Shown here in pieces: positions 17,548 through 25,947 of a stretch of DNA of 64,000 nt (position 1 is its first letter; each line of letters starts with the position of its first letter). A program made the position numbers and the translations under genes. The stretch lies in the NCBI RefSeq assembly GCF_900114475.1, contig NZ_FOTE01000009.1, positions 1 to 64,000 on the forward strand, written 5' to 3'. The notes below the pieces were generated by a model. The model saw only the letters and a list, made by a program, of their open reading frames with translations, was not told where the DNA came from and did no database searches. Origin of the DNA: Paenibacillus sp. 1_12 (GTDB lineage: Bacteria > Bacillota > Bacilli > Paenibacillales > NBRC-103111).

Positions 17548-19197
17548 TTAGGGGTGCTTGCAAATCGATGTTCCTGAATGCGTTAATGTCAGCTTGTCCT
17601 CGCATTGCAGCGGGCTTTCCTCGACAAATGCGATACCAAGCTTGGTGAGTCTTTCCCGATTTGACCAGCTGTACGTAAAATCGGCCTTAACCGGCTCTTG
17701 AGTATTCTGAATTGTGGTTAACTGCTCGCGAAGCGTCTGGTTCCACGTATATTGGTAATACGTATAGGTACTGCCTACGATTACCGTATTAATGGTAATG
17801 ACCGCTATTAAGAGCCAGCTTACCCCCGCTACTACCCGGTTACCTTTTATACTAAAGCCAAGCCACACACAAATGAGTGGAATGAACCAAAACTGCGGTA
17901 CGTAGCGGGCCCACCATGCAACCGGATTAACAAAAGCCGAGATAGCCAGTATACCGATCAACCCAATTGCAGCCAGCGCAGCTCCTTTACGATAGTGATA
18001 TCCAAGCGCCAGCAGCACGAGGGAGAGCAGCAGCACCCCACTAAATAGCGGACCAAAGCCCGAGACTGCCGCGTCCGGTGCACTCAAGGCAACCAACTCA
18101 CGCTTCGAGAACGTAAAAGGCAGCTTGATCTGTGTAGGCGTCTTCTCCAAGGTATTTTCCGCCATAACGGAAAAGTAAGAATTCACGGCCTGCTCGAAAC
18201 GATTCATCGACTCCAGATTTCGCGGAATGAAGTCTTCGACCACATCAACCGCCCCAGCACCCGCCAATGGATAGAGCGGATTCCCCTTCGTAAGGGTATT
18301 GGTGACATAAGGATTATAACCTATGAGAAACACGCCAAGCAGTCCGCCTACTGCCGCAACTTTAAATAGCTGCTTCAAACGCCCGAACTGCTCACTCATG
18401 TATAAAGCCACCAGCAGCCCGATAGTCAACACACCTGCATAAGCAATCCCAGTAAACTTAATATTCATTGCAAAAATCATCAGAGCCGAATAAGCGCTCA
18501 ATAACAGCCACCCCGGTCTAGTAAAGATCAGGCATGCCAAAGCCACTAAGCATAAAAGAACCGAAGCTAACAATCCATCGACATAATAACTGAACACTTG
18601 ATACACGCTGACCGGATTCAACGCAAGCAATGCGGCAACGATAACAGCACGTTTAGTTTGATCCGGTCTCAACGCAAGCAGCGCTGACATACTGAGCAGG
18701 AAGGAGGCAACAATCATCAAGAGGTTAAATACTTTGCTATGTTCAATCAATCCGGTTGCTGTATAGATGACGGCCGAAGCGATCTCAGATGCCCGACCAT
18801 AGTGGTTGATCCACAGGGAATGTCCGGTCGATACGTTCAATGCCTCGTCATACACAGGGTTCCAGCCGTTTGCAAGATAAATAACCGACTCCTGATGATA
18901 AGCTTGCCCATCATAGGATAGATCATAAAAGCTGCCGCTTATCCAAAAGCATAAGGCGAATAGTACAACAGAAACAGCCAGCGCTTCCCCACACAGACGA
19001 CCTGGACGCTCCACCTGTAGCATCTTCGCTGCCATCCACGACATACCGACAGACAATGCCGCAACAAGCCAAATGTGCAAACCCGTTATAGAAATACCGA
19101 ACATGAATAACAGCGAAGGCACGATCAAGGAGCCCGCCGTTACTGTCAATAGCGTCATTCCGCTAACCATACTTATTGCTACCATCCGATTTTTCAT
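17548..19197 (-). CDS. GT-C-type polytopic membrane glycosyltransferase (putative)
   Basis: A 549-residue protein with about 12 predicted membrane segments and a soluble C-terminal tail of some 70 residues. The first large outside loop holds FYDLSYDGQAYHQESV (about 91-106), with the acidic residues GT-C enzymes place there for catalysis with a polyprenyl-phosphate sugar donor. I cannot name the family. It is the last gene of a minus-strand cluster with a divergent PAP2 phosphatase, a small flippase and a UbiA-type phosphoribosyltransferase. The context suggests that it uses a polyprenyl-phosphate-pentose made by those enzymes. GAGGTGG precedes the ATG. Confidence 0.75.
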   Translation of the reverse strand: MKNRMVAISMVSGMTLLTVTAGSLIVPSLLFMFGISITGLHIWLVAALSVGMSWMAAKMLQVERPGRLCGEALAVSVVLFALCFWISGSFYDLSYDGQAYHQESVIYLANGWNPVYDEALNVSTGHSLWINHYGRASEIASAVIYTATGLIEHSKVFNLLMIVASFLLSMSALLALRPDQTKRAVIVAALLALNPVSVYQVFSYYVDGLLASVLLCLVALACLIFTRPGWLLLSAYSALMIFAMNIKFTGIAYAGVLTIGLLVALYMSEQFGRLKQLFKVAAVGGLLGVFLIGYNPYVTNTLTKGNPLYPLAGAGAVDVVEDFIPRNLESMNRFEQAVNSYFSVMAENTLEKTPTQIKLPFTFSKRELVALSAPDAAVSGFGPLFSGVLLLSLVLLALGYHYRKGAALAAIGLIGILAISAFVNPVAWWARYVPQFWFIPLICVWLGFSIKGNRVVAGVSWLLIAVITINTVIVGSTYTYYQYTWNQTLREQLTTIQNTQEPVKADFTYSWSNRERLTKLGIAFVEESPLQCEDKLTLTHSGTSICKHP

Positions 19198-19319
19198 ATA
19201 CTTTCCACCTCACCGTTTTATCTCCTGTCATTGTCATACTGAACATCCAATGTGCGTGATCTGGTGCTTTCATACAGCTGAAGCTTTATACATCAGGTCT
19301 TTAACAAGATGATTTCAAA

Positions 19320-19736
19320 TCACAGCAAGCTCGAAGCTGCCCAAGCGAGCAGCAATCCAACCGCCAAACCTCCCGTGTTCTCCATGCGTGTATGCCCCTG
19401 CTTTTCCCGTAAATGTACCTTTCCTTCCGCTAATGTGTTAATCCACCGAGCATTCTCACCAACAGCACGGCGAATGCCAACAGCATCAATCATCACAATA
19501 TAGGTAATTGCCGCAGCCAGACCGAATAACGGGGTACCCCAGCCCTGCTCAAAGCCGATGAATAATGTGATCGAGGAAATCACCGAGGTATGGGTACTAG
19601 GAAATCCTCCATTACCGATATGCTGTCTGGCATCAGCACCATAACGAATCCGATTTATCACATATTTCAGTGTGCCGGAGCATATCCAAGCAGCGAATGG
19701 TAAAAGCGGATACAGATACCCTGCATCTAAACTCAT
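19320..19736 (-). CDS. Divergent PAP2 family membrane phosphatase
   Basis: A 138-residue membrane protein of the divergent PAP2 (DUF212, YuiD-like) family. The signature GNGGFPSTHTS corresponds to the GGMPSSHSA motif of the family, and MIDAVGIRRAVGENARWIN matches its second conserved block. The start is the ATG at 19736, with AGGAGG nine bases upstream; the longer frame from 19802 has no ribosome site and would overlap the upstream flippase gene. In the cluster it could remove the 5-phosphate from polyprenyl-phosphate-phosphoribose, as Rv3807c is proposed to do in mycobacteria. That role is inference from gene order. Confidence 0.85.
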   Translation of the reverse strand: MSLDAGYLYPLLPFAAWICSGTLKYVINRIRYGADARQHIGNGGFPSTHTSVISSITLFIGFEQGWGTPLFGLAAAITYIVMIDAVGIRRAVGENARWINTLAEGKVHLREKQGHTRMENTGGLAVGLLLAWAASSLL

Positions 19737-19741
19737 CAATA

Positions 19742-20098
19742 TCAACCTCCTGAACGGGCTATCAATGCAACACCACCCAAAATAACCGCTGCCCCGAGCC
19801 ATTTTTGCATCGATATCGTTTCTTGAAACAACCAGATGCTCATCAGCATCACGAAGACATAACCTAAGCTAACCATCGGATATGCCGTGCTTAACGGAAA
19901 CTTCCTTAACGCAAGCAGCCAGCATATCGAGCTGAGAGCATAGCTCCCCAAGCCTGCTGCAACAGGCCACGCACGAAGCAAGCCCAACCCTGTTACTGTA
20001 GTCGTGTCACCCACCTTCAACGATTCTATCCCCCACTTCATCAACACTTGTCCCACAGCCCCCAACACAATGGAGGCTATCAACACTATGTAATTCAT
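19742..20098 (-). CDS. Small EamA/SMR-type transporter (ArnE-like flippase subunit)
   Basis: A 118-residue protein with four membrane segments. The stretch LALRKFPLSTAYPMVSLGYV is typical of the small EamA proteins that include ArnE, the flippase subunit for undecaprenyl-phosphate-aminoarabinose. Drug-efflux SMR members look similar, so substrate assignment rests on context. It lies between the phosphoribosyltransferase and the PAP2 phosphatase genes, with only 21 and 5 bases on either side. That favours a lipid-linked sugar flippase. The start is the ATG at 20098 with GGAGG eight bases upstream. Confidence 0.85.
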   Translation of the reverse strand: MNYIVLIASIVLGAVGQVLMKWGIESLKVGDTTTVTGLGLLRAWPVAAGLGSYALSSICWLLALRKFPLSTAYPMVSLGYVFVMLMSIWLFQETISMQKWLGAAVILGGVALIARSGG

Positions 20099-20119
20099 AC
20101 TCGGTACCTCCATTGCCGT

Positions 20120-21034
20120 TTATTTATCAAAAACGATCAAAATAAACATCACCGATATCGCATACAGCACGACGGTTACTAAAATATGCTTATCTTCCAA
20201 AAGGAGCTTATCCGGTTTACCTCCCCTGCCTTTCACATGAATCAAATACAAATACCGAAAAATACCATATAGCACCAAAATCAACGTCCACATCAGATGG
20301 ATCGTATGTCCGGAAGTGAAGGTAAAAAGTGCATAGCTCATGATCGTGGCTGTCGTAACGATAGCGTTCATCTGATTCAGCAAATCCATCGAATAATGCT
20401 CCAGTACTTGACGGTGTTCGCCTTTATCGGATTTCAGCAAAACCAATTCATGCCTCCGTTTACTAATCGCCAAGAAAAGCGCGAGCAACAGCGTGCAAAT
20501 AAGAAACCAGGGTGTCAACGGAACTCCAATGATAAGTCCGCCACCAACAGCCCTCAGCACAAATCCGGAAGCCACAATCAATAAATCCAGGATAACTACA
20601 TTTTTAAGACGAAACGAGTATAGAACATTCAAGACAAAATACAGCAGCAATATAAATCCGAATGGAGGATGGAAGCGAAAAGCTGCAAAAAAACTGGCTG
20701 CCAATATAACAACACCGAGCGCTAGTGCTTTCTGCGGGTTCAAAGCACCTGAAGCCAACGGTCGGTTCTTCTTCTCGGGATGCATGGCATCCCGGTCCCG
20801 ATCCACATAATCATTCAAGATATACACGCAGCTGGAGACGAGGCAGAACAAAATAAATCCAGTGAAAGCTTGTACCAGCATATCCGCTTTGGCGATTCGA
20901 ATCGAAAAGATTAATGCTGCGAATACAAGCACATTTTTGGTCCATTGTTTAGGCCGCATTAACGTAAAGAACAACCCGAGAAGCGGTTTGTTCACCTCTT
21001 CTTTAAGCTTAATATCGGCTTTGGTAGGCGCCAT
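20120..21034 (-). CDS. Polyprenyl-phosphate phosphoribosyltransferase (UbiA family, DPPR synthase-like)
   Basis: A 304-residue UbiA-fold membrane enzyme. It contains MRPKQWTKNVLVFAA at the first helix, the aspartate motif NDYVDRDRD followed by HPEKKNRPLASG, and the late word AISKRRHEL. These match decaprenyl-phosphate 5-phosphoribosyltransferase (Rv3806c of Mycobacterium) block for block, rather than 4-hydroxybenzoate or heme-O prenyltransferases. The expected reaction is PRPP plus polyprenyl phosphate giving polyprenyl-phosphate-5-phosphoribose. The start is the ATG at 21034 with AAGGAG nine bases before it. It is the first gene of the flippase-phosphatase-GT-C cluster and diverges from glmS. 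Confidence 0.88.
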   Translation of the reverse strand: MAPTKADIKLKEEVNKPLLGLFFTLMRPKQWTKNVLVFAALIFSIRIAKADMLVQAFTGFILFCLVSSCVYILNDYVDRDRDAMHPEKKNRPLASGALNPQKALALGVVILAASFFAAFRFHPPFGFILLLYFVLNVLYSFRLKNVVILDLLIVASGFVLRAVGGGLIIGVPLTPWFLICTLLLALFLAISKRRHELVLLKSDKGEHRQVLEHYSMDLLNQMNAIVTTATIMSYALFTFTSGHTIHLMWTLILVLYGIFRYLYLIHVKGRGGKPDKLLLEDKHILVTVVLYAISVMFILIVFDK

Positions 21035-21119
21035 AACTGAATTCTCCTTTGTTCGTTCAAGATAAGCGAAAGAAAGCGAAAGATAAGCGAATAGAAACCC
21101 ATCCGTTCCGGAATTCATT

Positions 21120-21360
21120 ATAACGAACTACGTTTTTGTTATAAAGAACGAATTTGAGGTGTTATTTGGAGTATATCAGCGAAATAAGTAGGATATTGTT
21201 CTTTAAACCGAACTAATCCAAGTTCAAACATTTTTATTTTTCGATAATTTACGTTATAATCCTCTCTAGTGTTCGTTATTAAGAATAATGGGTAATGGTA
21301 ATTGTTGCTGATCACCAGAGGGTAAGTCAGCCAAAAAGGATCTGAGGAGGAAACATAAAC
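21120..21360 (+). promoter_or_regulatory. glmS promoter and leader with repeated motif
   Basis: The divergent gap holds a -10 TATAAT at 21255-21260 with a weak -35. A related word recurs on both strands: ATAACGAAC at 21120-21128, its exact complement GTTCGTTAT at 21271-21279, TTATAAAGAAC near 21139, and GTTCTTTA near 21198. The leader also has a small hairpin with arms GCTGA and TCAGC (about 21308-21333). I do not find the conserved core of a glmS ribozyme (no AGCGCC cleavage-site word). Confidence 0.45.
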
Positions 21361-23190
21361 ATGTGTGGTATTGTCGGATATATAGGAAATAGAGATTCGC
21401 AGCTTATACTGCTGGAAGGTTTGAAAAAATTGGAGTATCGCGGTTATGACTCTGCGGGAGTTGCCGTACAGACCGATGAGGGTCTACATATTCGTAAGGC
21501 TAAGGGAAAAGTATGCGAGTTGGAGTCACGGCTCGCGGATTTTCCATTGATCGGCTCCGCTGGTATTGGTCACACACGTTGGGCAACGCACGGCAAGCCT
21601 TCAGATACAAATTCTCACCCGCATGTAGATAACGAAAAGAAAATTTCCGTTGTACACAACGGTATTATTGAGAATCACATGCAGCTAAAAGAAGAGCTTG
21701 AACAGTTGGGTCACCACTTCGTATCGGAAACCGACACTGAGGTCATTAGCCATCTTATAGCGCATTACTATACGGACAACCTAATCCAAGCGGTGCAGCA
21801 AGCGGCAGCCCGAATTCATGGTGCATATGCTATCGTGGTGTTATCCGAGCATGAGCCGGACAAGTTGATTGCCGCTCGCTTGGCAAGTCCTTTGATTATT
21901 GGCGTAGGTGAAGGTGAGAATTTTATCGGCTCAGACATCCCAGCTATCTTGGAATATACACGGAATGTATATGTATTAGAGGATGGGGAAATGGCCGTGC
22001 TGTCACGAGAAAACATTGAATTAATGACATTAGAAGGAAACTTTATCACCAAGCAGATGCTTCATATCGACTGGGACATTTTGATGGCAGAAAAAAATGG
22101 TTATGATCATTTTATGTTAAAAGAAATTGAGGAGCAGCCTCGTGCATACCGAGACACCATTCGTGGTCGGATCGACGAGGAAAGCCACAGTATCACACTA
22201 CCCGATATGATGATGAGTCCTGAGCTAGTTCGCAAAATTCAACATATTCATATCGTTGCTTGTGGAACCGCCTATCACGCAGCATTAGTCGGTAAATCCA
22301 TTATCGAACGGTTGACGAGAATCCCGGTTGAAGTCGATGTAGCTTCTGAATATCGTTACCGTCAACCCATTATTCAGGAACATACACTCGTCATTGCTGT
22401 CAGTCAATCTGGTGAAACTGCCGATACGTTAGCGGCGATTCGCGAAGCCAAGCTGAGTGGTGCACGAGTGCTGGCGATTACCAATGTTGTTGGCAGTTCA
22501 GTAGCGAGAGAGGCCGACCATCGATTGATGACTTGGGCAGGCCCCGAAATCGCGGTAGCTTCTACGAAAGCTTACACCTCCCAATTAATAGCCTTCTATT
22601 TATTGGCCTTGTATATAGGTCAAAGCATTGGTTCTATGGACCTCGCTGCACGCTCGAATCTGCTTGCGCAAATCAAAGAGCTTCCGGATCAAGTGCAAAA
22701 TATGCTTGCGCAACTGACACAAATGGATCAGATAGCTCAACAAATTGCAAGTTACAATGATCTATATTTCATCGGTCGCGGACTCGATTACATGGTTGCC
22801 ATGGAAGCCTCGCTTAAATTAAAAGAAATATCCTACATTCACTCAGAGGCTTATCCAGCTGGCGAGCTGAAGCACGGATCACTAGCTTTAATTGAAGATG
22901 GAACACCAGTCATTGCGCTTGCTACGCAGGAAGTTGTGCTTGAGAAAACCATCAGTAATATTCGAGAGGTCAAGGCGCGCGGCGCTTATGTGATTGCGGT
23001 CGCTTTCGAAGGAAATACAGAGCTTGCTAAAGCCGCTGATGAAGTGATTTATGTGCCTCGTACAGATGCTCTGCTTGCACCCGCTATCGCCGTTATTCCT
23101 ATGCAGCTGCTTGCTTATTTTGCAGCCTTGGCTCGGGGCAACGATGTCGATAAACCGAGAAATTTAGCGAAAAGCGTTACCGTAGAATAG
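21361..23190 (+). CDS. glmS: Glucosamine-6-phosphate synthase (isomerizing glutamine:fructose-6-phosphate amidotransferase)
   Basis: GlmS makes glucosamine-6-phosphate from fructose-6-phosphate and glutamine, the first step to UDP-GlcNAc for peptidoglycan and aminosugar polymers. The 609-residue protein starts MCGIVGYIGN, so Cys2 is the catalytic glutaminase nucleophile. It has the HTRWATHG and HNGIIENH motifs of the class II amidotransferase domain and two SIS domains in the C-terminal half (ACGTAYHA, VSQSGETADTL, SEAYPAGELKHG). It ends DKPRNLAKSVTVE, the usual C-terminus. AGGAGG precedes the ATG. The next genes on the strand form a putative polysaccharide synthesis locus. Confidence 0.98.
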   Translation: MCGIVGYIGNRDSQLILLEGLKKLEYRGYDSAGVAVQTDEGLHIRKAKGKVCELESRLADFPLIGSAGIGHTRWATHGKPSDTNSHPHVDNEKKISVVHNGIIENHMQLKEELEQLGHHFVSETDTEVISHLIAHYYTDNLIQAVQQAAARIHGAYAIVVLSEHEPDKLIAARLASPLIIGVGEGENFIGSDIPAILEYTRNVYVLEDGEMAVLSRENIELMTLEGNFITKQMLHIDWDILMAEKNGYDHFMLKEIEEQPRAYRDTIRGRIDEESHSITLPDMMMSPELVRKIQHIHIVACGTAYHAALVGKSIIERLTRIPVEVDVASEYRYRQPIIQEHTLVIAVSQSGETADTLAAIREAKLSGARVLAITNVVGSSVAREADHRLMTWAGPEIAVASTKAYTSQLIAFYLLALYIGQSIGSMDLAARSNLLAQIKELPDQVQNMLAQLTQMDQIAQQIASYNDLYFIGRGLDYMVAMEASLKLKEISYIHSEAYPAGELKHGSLALIEDGTPVIALATQEVVLEKTISNIREVKARGAYVIAVAFEGNTELAKAADEVIYVPRTDALLAPAIAVIPMQLLAYFAALARGNDVDKPRNLAKSVTVE

Positions 23191-23237
23191 GTAATGTCAT
23201 AAAGCTGAATGAATACTTAGCGGAAGGAGCTGACTGA

Positions 23238-24431
23238 ATGCCCACGGATTCCTTACAACCCATGATTGTGATAGCGGCGATACTCGGGTTCCTTATTATG
23301 GTCATGTTTGTTATCTTGTTCACATTACGTGCAAGAAGCCTTTCCTTAGAGCAGCAAACAGCCTCATGCTTGCTCCAACATCAGGAATACTTTCAATATC
23401 TCAGCATTCATATGGATAGCCCGGACCGATTATTACCTCCACCCGGTAAGCTTACCAACAAGGAGCTCAAGGCCATTCAACAAAAACTATTGGAATGGAT
23501 CGAGGTACTTGAGGGCTCTCATCGCGATAAGTTATGCGAACTATGCCAGCAGATGGGACTTGTCGATCTGGATCGCGATCGCCTGCATAGCCATCTACAC
23601 TGGGAACGTATAGATGCCGTATATCATCTTGGTGTGATGCGAGCCAAGTCATGCACGGGCGAATTGCTTTCTCTGCTGGAACGCGAAACGGATGAATCCA
23701 CTGCCTTTGTGATCGGCCGCGCTGCTGCCAAATGCGCACAACAGCCGGGTGAGCTGCGCAGACTCATATTGAGACTCGTCAAGCATCACCCGCAGAGCCA
23801 TCATCTGATTCTGGACATTATAGGATCATCCGACTTAGATCCTGTCCCTGTCTTTCTGGAAATGCTGCTGACACAGGAAGAGGACCTGATCACCGTTGCA
23901 TTAGTCGGACTTTCCGGGCGTAATGTACCAGAAGCCATTCCGTTTCTAGACAACCTTGTACACTCGGAGAACAAGGAGTTACGTGTCAAAGCCTCCAAGC
24001 TGCTGCTCCAGTACACTCATTTGCTTCTCCCTGATAAGCTTCTTGCTTTTATGCAGCATTCGGACTGGGAAATTCGGGCAGCAGCAGTGAAAATTGCAGG
24101 AGAGCAGCCTGCTGGTGATTTCATAGATATATTAAAACATGCCATGTTGGATTCTGAGTGGTGGGTACGTCATCACGCTATAGCAAGCTTGTCCAAGCTG
24201 GGTATTAGCGGTTTCCAAGCCATTTGCGATGCTGCCATCGCTGCCAAAGAAGAGCCCCATCGTGATATGGCTCTTGATGCTATACATGAAATGATGAAAT
24301 CCGCGGAGGCCTTAGCCGTCCAAGATATCAAGCAGCTTTTGTATTTCAATGAGTGCTCCCACTTGTATGAAAAAATGTTCAATGAGTCTTATGTTGACCG
24401 CAACGAGACACAACTGCGAATCAGTTCGTAG
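23238..24431 (+). CDS. Membrane-anchored HEAT-repeat protein
   Basis: A 397-residue protein with one N-terminal membrane segment (about 8-31) followed by a cytoplasmic alpha-solenoid. From about residue 125 to 380 I can see repeated helix pairs of HEAT or PBS-lyase type, for example LDNLVHSENKELRVKASKLL, FMQHSDWEIRAAAVKIAGEQ and AMLDSEWWVRHHAIASL. Such scaffolds bind other proteins and have no catalysis of their own. The GT2 synthase gene starts 14 bases after its stop, so the two are probably one operon. I infer a scaffold or regulator for the synthase. Confidence 0.85.
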   Translation: MPTDSLQPMIVIAAILGFLIMVMFVILFTLRARSLSLEQQTASCLLQHQEYFQYLSIHMDSPDRLLPPPGKLTNKELKAIQQKLLEWIEVLEGSHRDKLCELCQQMGLVDLDRDRLHSHLHWERIDAVYHLGVMRAKSCTGELLSLLERETDESTAFVIGRAAAKCAQQPGELRRLILRLVKHHPQSHHLILDIIGSSDLDPVPVFLEMLLTQEEDLITVALVGLSGRNVPEAIPFLDNLVHSENKELRVKASKLLLQYTHLLLPDKLLAFMQHSDWEIRAAAVKIAGEQPAGDFIDILKHAMLDSEWWVRHHAIASLSKLGISGFQAICDAAIAAKEEPHRDMALDAIHEMMKSAEALAVQDIKQLLYFNECSHLYEKMFNESYVDRNETQLRISS

Positions 24432-24444
24432 AAAGGAGAACCAG

Positions 24445-25908
24445 ATGAGAGCTTTTTTACTAGAATATGGGTTTATCACCACCTACCTGATCGCAGGTTC
24501 CAGCCTCTTATACTTTTTGATTATGGCCCTTTCCTCACAACGAATGCGGACTCAAATCAAAAGCACGATGTATTCACGATTTCGCGAGTTATCCGGCTCA
24601 GAGCATGTCCCACCTGTGTCGATTCTCGTTCCTTCCTACAATGAAGAACTGACCATCATTGATAATGTCCGTTCCTTGATGGCGCTGGAATTCCCCCAAT
24701 ACGAAGTTGTAGTGATTAACGATGGCTCACAGGATAGCACCCTGCAGGTACTGGTGGAGGAATTTCAGCTCACAAGCAGCCGTCCGAGCGCCTTTCGCAA
24801 TCTTGTAAAATCAAAATCCATAGAAGAAGTGTATGATAATCCGCAGTACCCCAAGCTGGTCGTGATTAACAAGAAAAACGGAGGCAAGGCCGATGCGCTC
24901 AATGCCGGTATCAATGTAGCCCAGTACCCACTGGTCGCTACCATAGATGCCGATTCCATGCTGGAGAAGGATGCACTGATCCGTTTGGTCCAGCTGTATA
25001 TGGAAAACCCGGAGCAGCATATCGCCATTGGAGGGAATGTGAGGATTGCGAACGGCAGTACCATTCAGGGCGGGCGTGTTACGAAACACCGCTTATCCCG
25101 TAAAGCTTTGCCGGCTATGCAATATGTAGAATATATGAGAGCCTTCCTTGGTGGCCGTATCGGCTGGAGTGCCTTAAACGGCCTGTTGATCGTATCCGGT
25201 GCTTTTGGTTTATTTCGAAAAGACTATTTGGTAGAAGTGGGCGGGTATGAGGCGGATTGTCCAGGTGAAGACATGAACATCGTCATGAAGCTGCACCGTT
25301 ATATGCTTCAGCAAAAATTGCCTTACCGGATACTTTTTTGCCCTGATGCTGTGTGCTGGACACAAGCACCCGATACGTTAAGCATACTTAGATCTCAGCG
25401 AAAGCGCTGGATCCGAGGGAATTTATGGAATGTTATTCATTTTAGAGCAATGCTCTTCGTTCCCAAATATAAAATCATCGGGTGGCTGGCCCTGCCCTAT
25501 ACCATCCTGTACGAAACATTAAGTCCTTTTATTAAGCTCTCCGGCCTGATAGCACTTGTAGCTTATGTGGTGTTGAACATGACGCAATGGCCGATTTTGT
25601 TAGCTTTTATTTCAATCAATTTGCTTATCAGTCTGTTATTCACAGCCGGGACGCTCATCATCGAGGAAATTGCTTTTAAACGCAGCACACAGACTACTGA
25701 CATTTGGAAAATCATCGGATATTCGATGCTTATGACGGTCGGCTATGACCAATTGAACGCGCTCTGGAAGCTCCAGGGGCATGCGGACTACGTACGTCGT
25801 AATAACAGTTGGGGCACTATGGTACGCCGCAGCTGGAAAGAGGATGTCACCGAGCAGCCTCAAACTCAGCTATCACCAGGACAATCAACCAAAGCGACGG
25901 TTATGTAA
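24445..25908 (+). CDS. Processive family 2 glycosyltransferase (polysaccharide synthase)
   Basis: A 487-residue inverting membrane synthase of the cellulose/poly-GlcNAc/hyaluronan type. It has an N-terminal membrane helix (about 8-30), then the GT2 domain with all processive-enzyme motifs: D93 in NDGS, D168-A-D170, G-E275-D276, and Q318RKRW322 (QxxRW). C-terminal membrane helices follow (about 345-445). It resembles YdaM of the Bacillus ydaJKLMN exopolysaccharide operon in layout. The start is the ATG at 24445 after GAAAGGAG; the longer frame from 24349 overlaps the HEAT gene. The sugar donor is not readable; glmS next door makes UDP-GlcNAc plausible. Confidence 0.92.
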   Translation: MRAFLLEYGFITTYLIAGSSLLYFLIMALSSQRMRTQIKSTMYSRFRELSGSEHVPPVSILVPSYNEELTIIDNVRSLMALEFPQYEVVVINDGSQDSTLQVLVEEFQLTSSRPSAFRNLVKSKSIEEVYDNPQYPKLVVINKKNGGKADALNAGINVAQYPLVATIDADSMLEKDALIRLVQLYMENPEQHIAIGGNVRIANGSTIQGGRVTKHRLSRKALPAMQYVEYMRAFLGGRIGWSALNGLLIVSGAFGLFRKDYLVEVGGYEADCPGEDMNIVMKLHRYMLQQKLPYRILFCPDAVCWTQAPDTLSILRSQRKRWIRGNLWNVIHFRAMLFVPKYKIIGWLALPYTILYETLSPFIKLSGLIALVAYVVLNMTQWPILLAFISINLLISLLFTAGTLIIEEIAFKRSTQTTDIWKIIGYSMLMTVGYDQLNALWKLQGHADYVRRNNSWGTMVRRSWKEDVTEQPQTQLSPGQSTKATVM

Positions 25909-25947
25909 GGTTGTTCACCAAACATAAATAAAAGGAGTGTTCCCCTT

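Noticed and set aside
21061-21091. Short direct repeats of GATAAGCGAA
   Set aside because: Only two exact copies 21 bases apart near the start of the UbiA gene; too short for a CRISPR or an operator claim.
21300-21360. glmS ribozyme
   Set aside because: I looked for the conserved cleavage site and core words in the leader and did not find them; reported as an absence, not as a feature.
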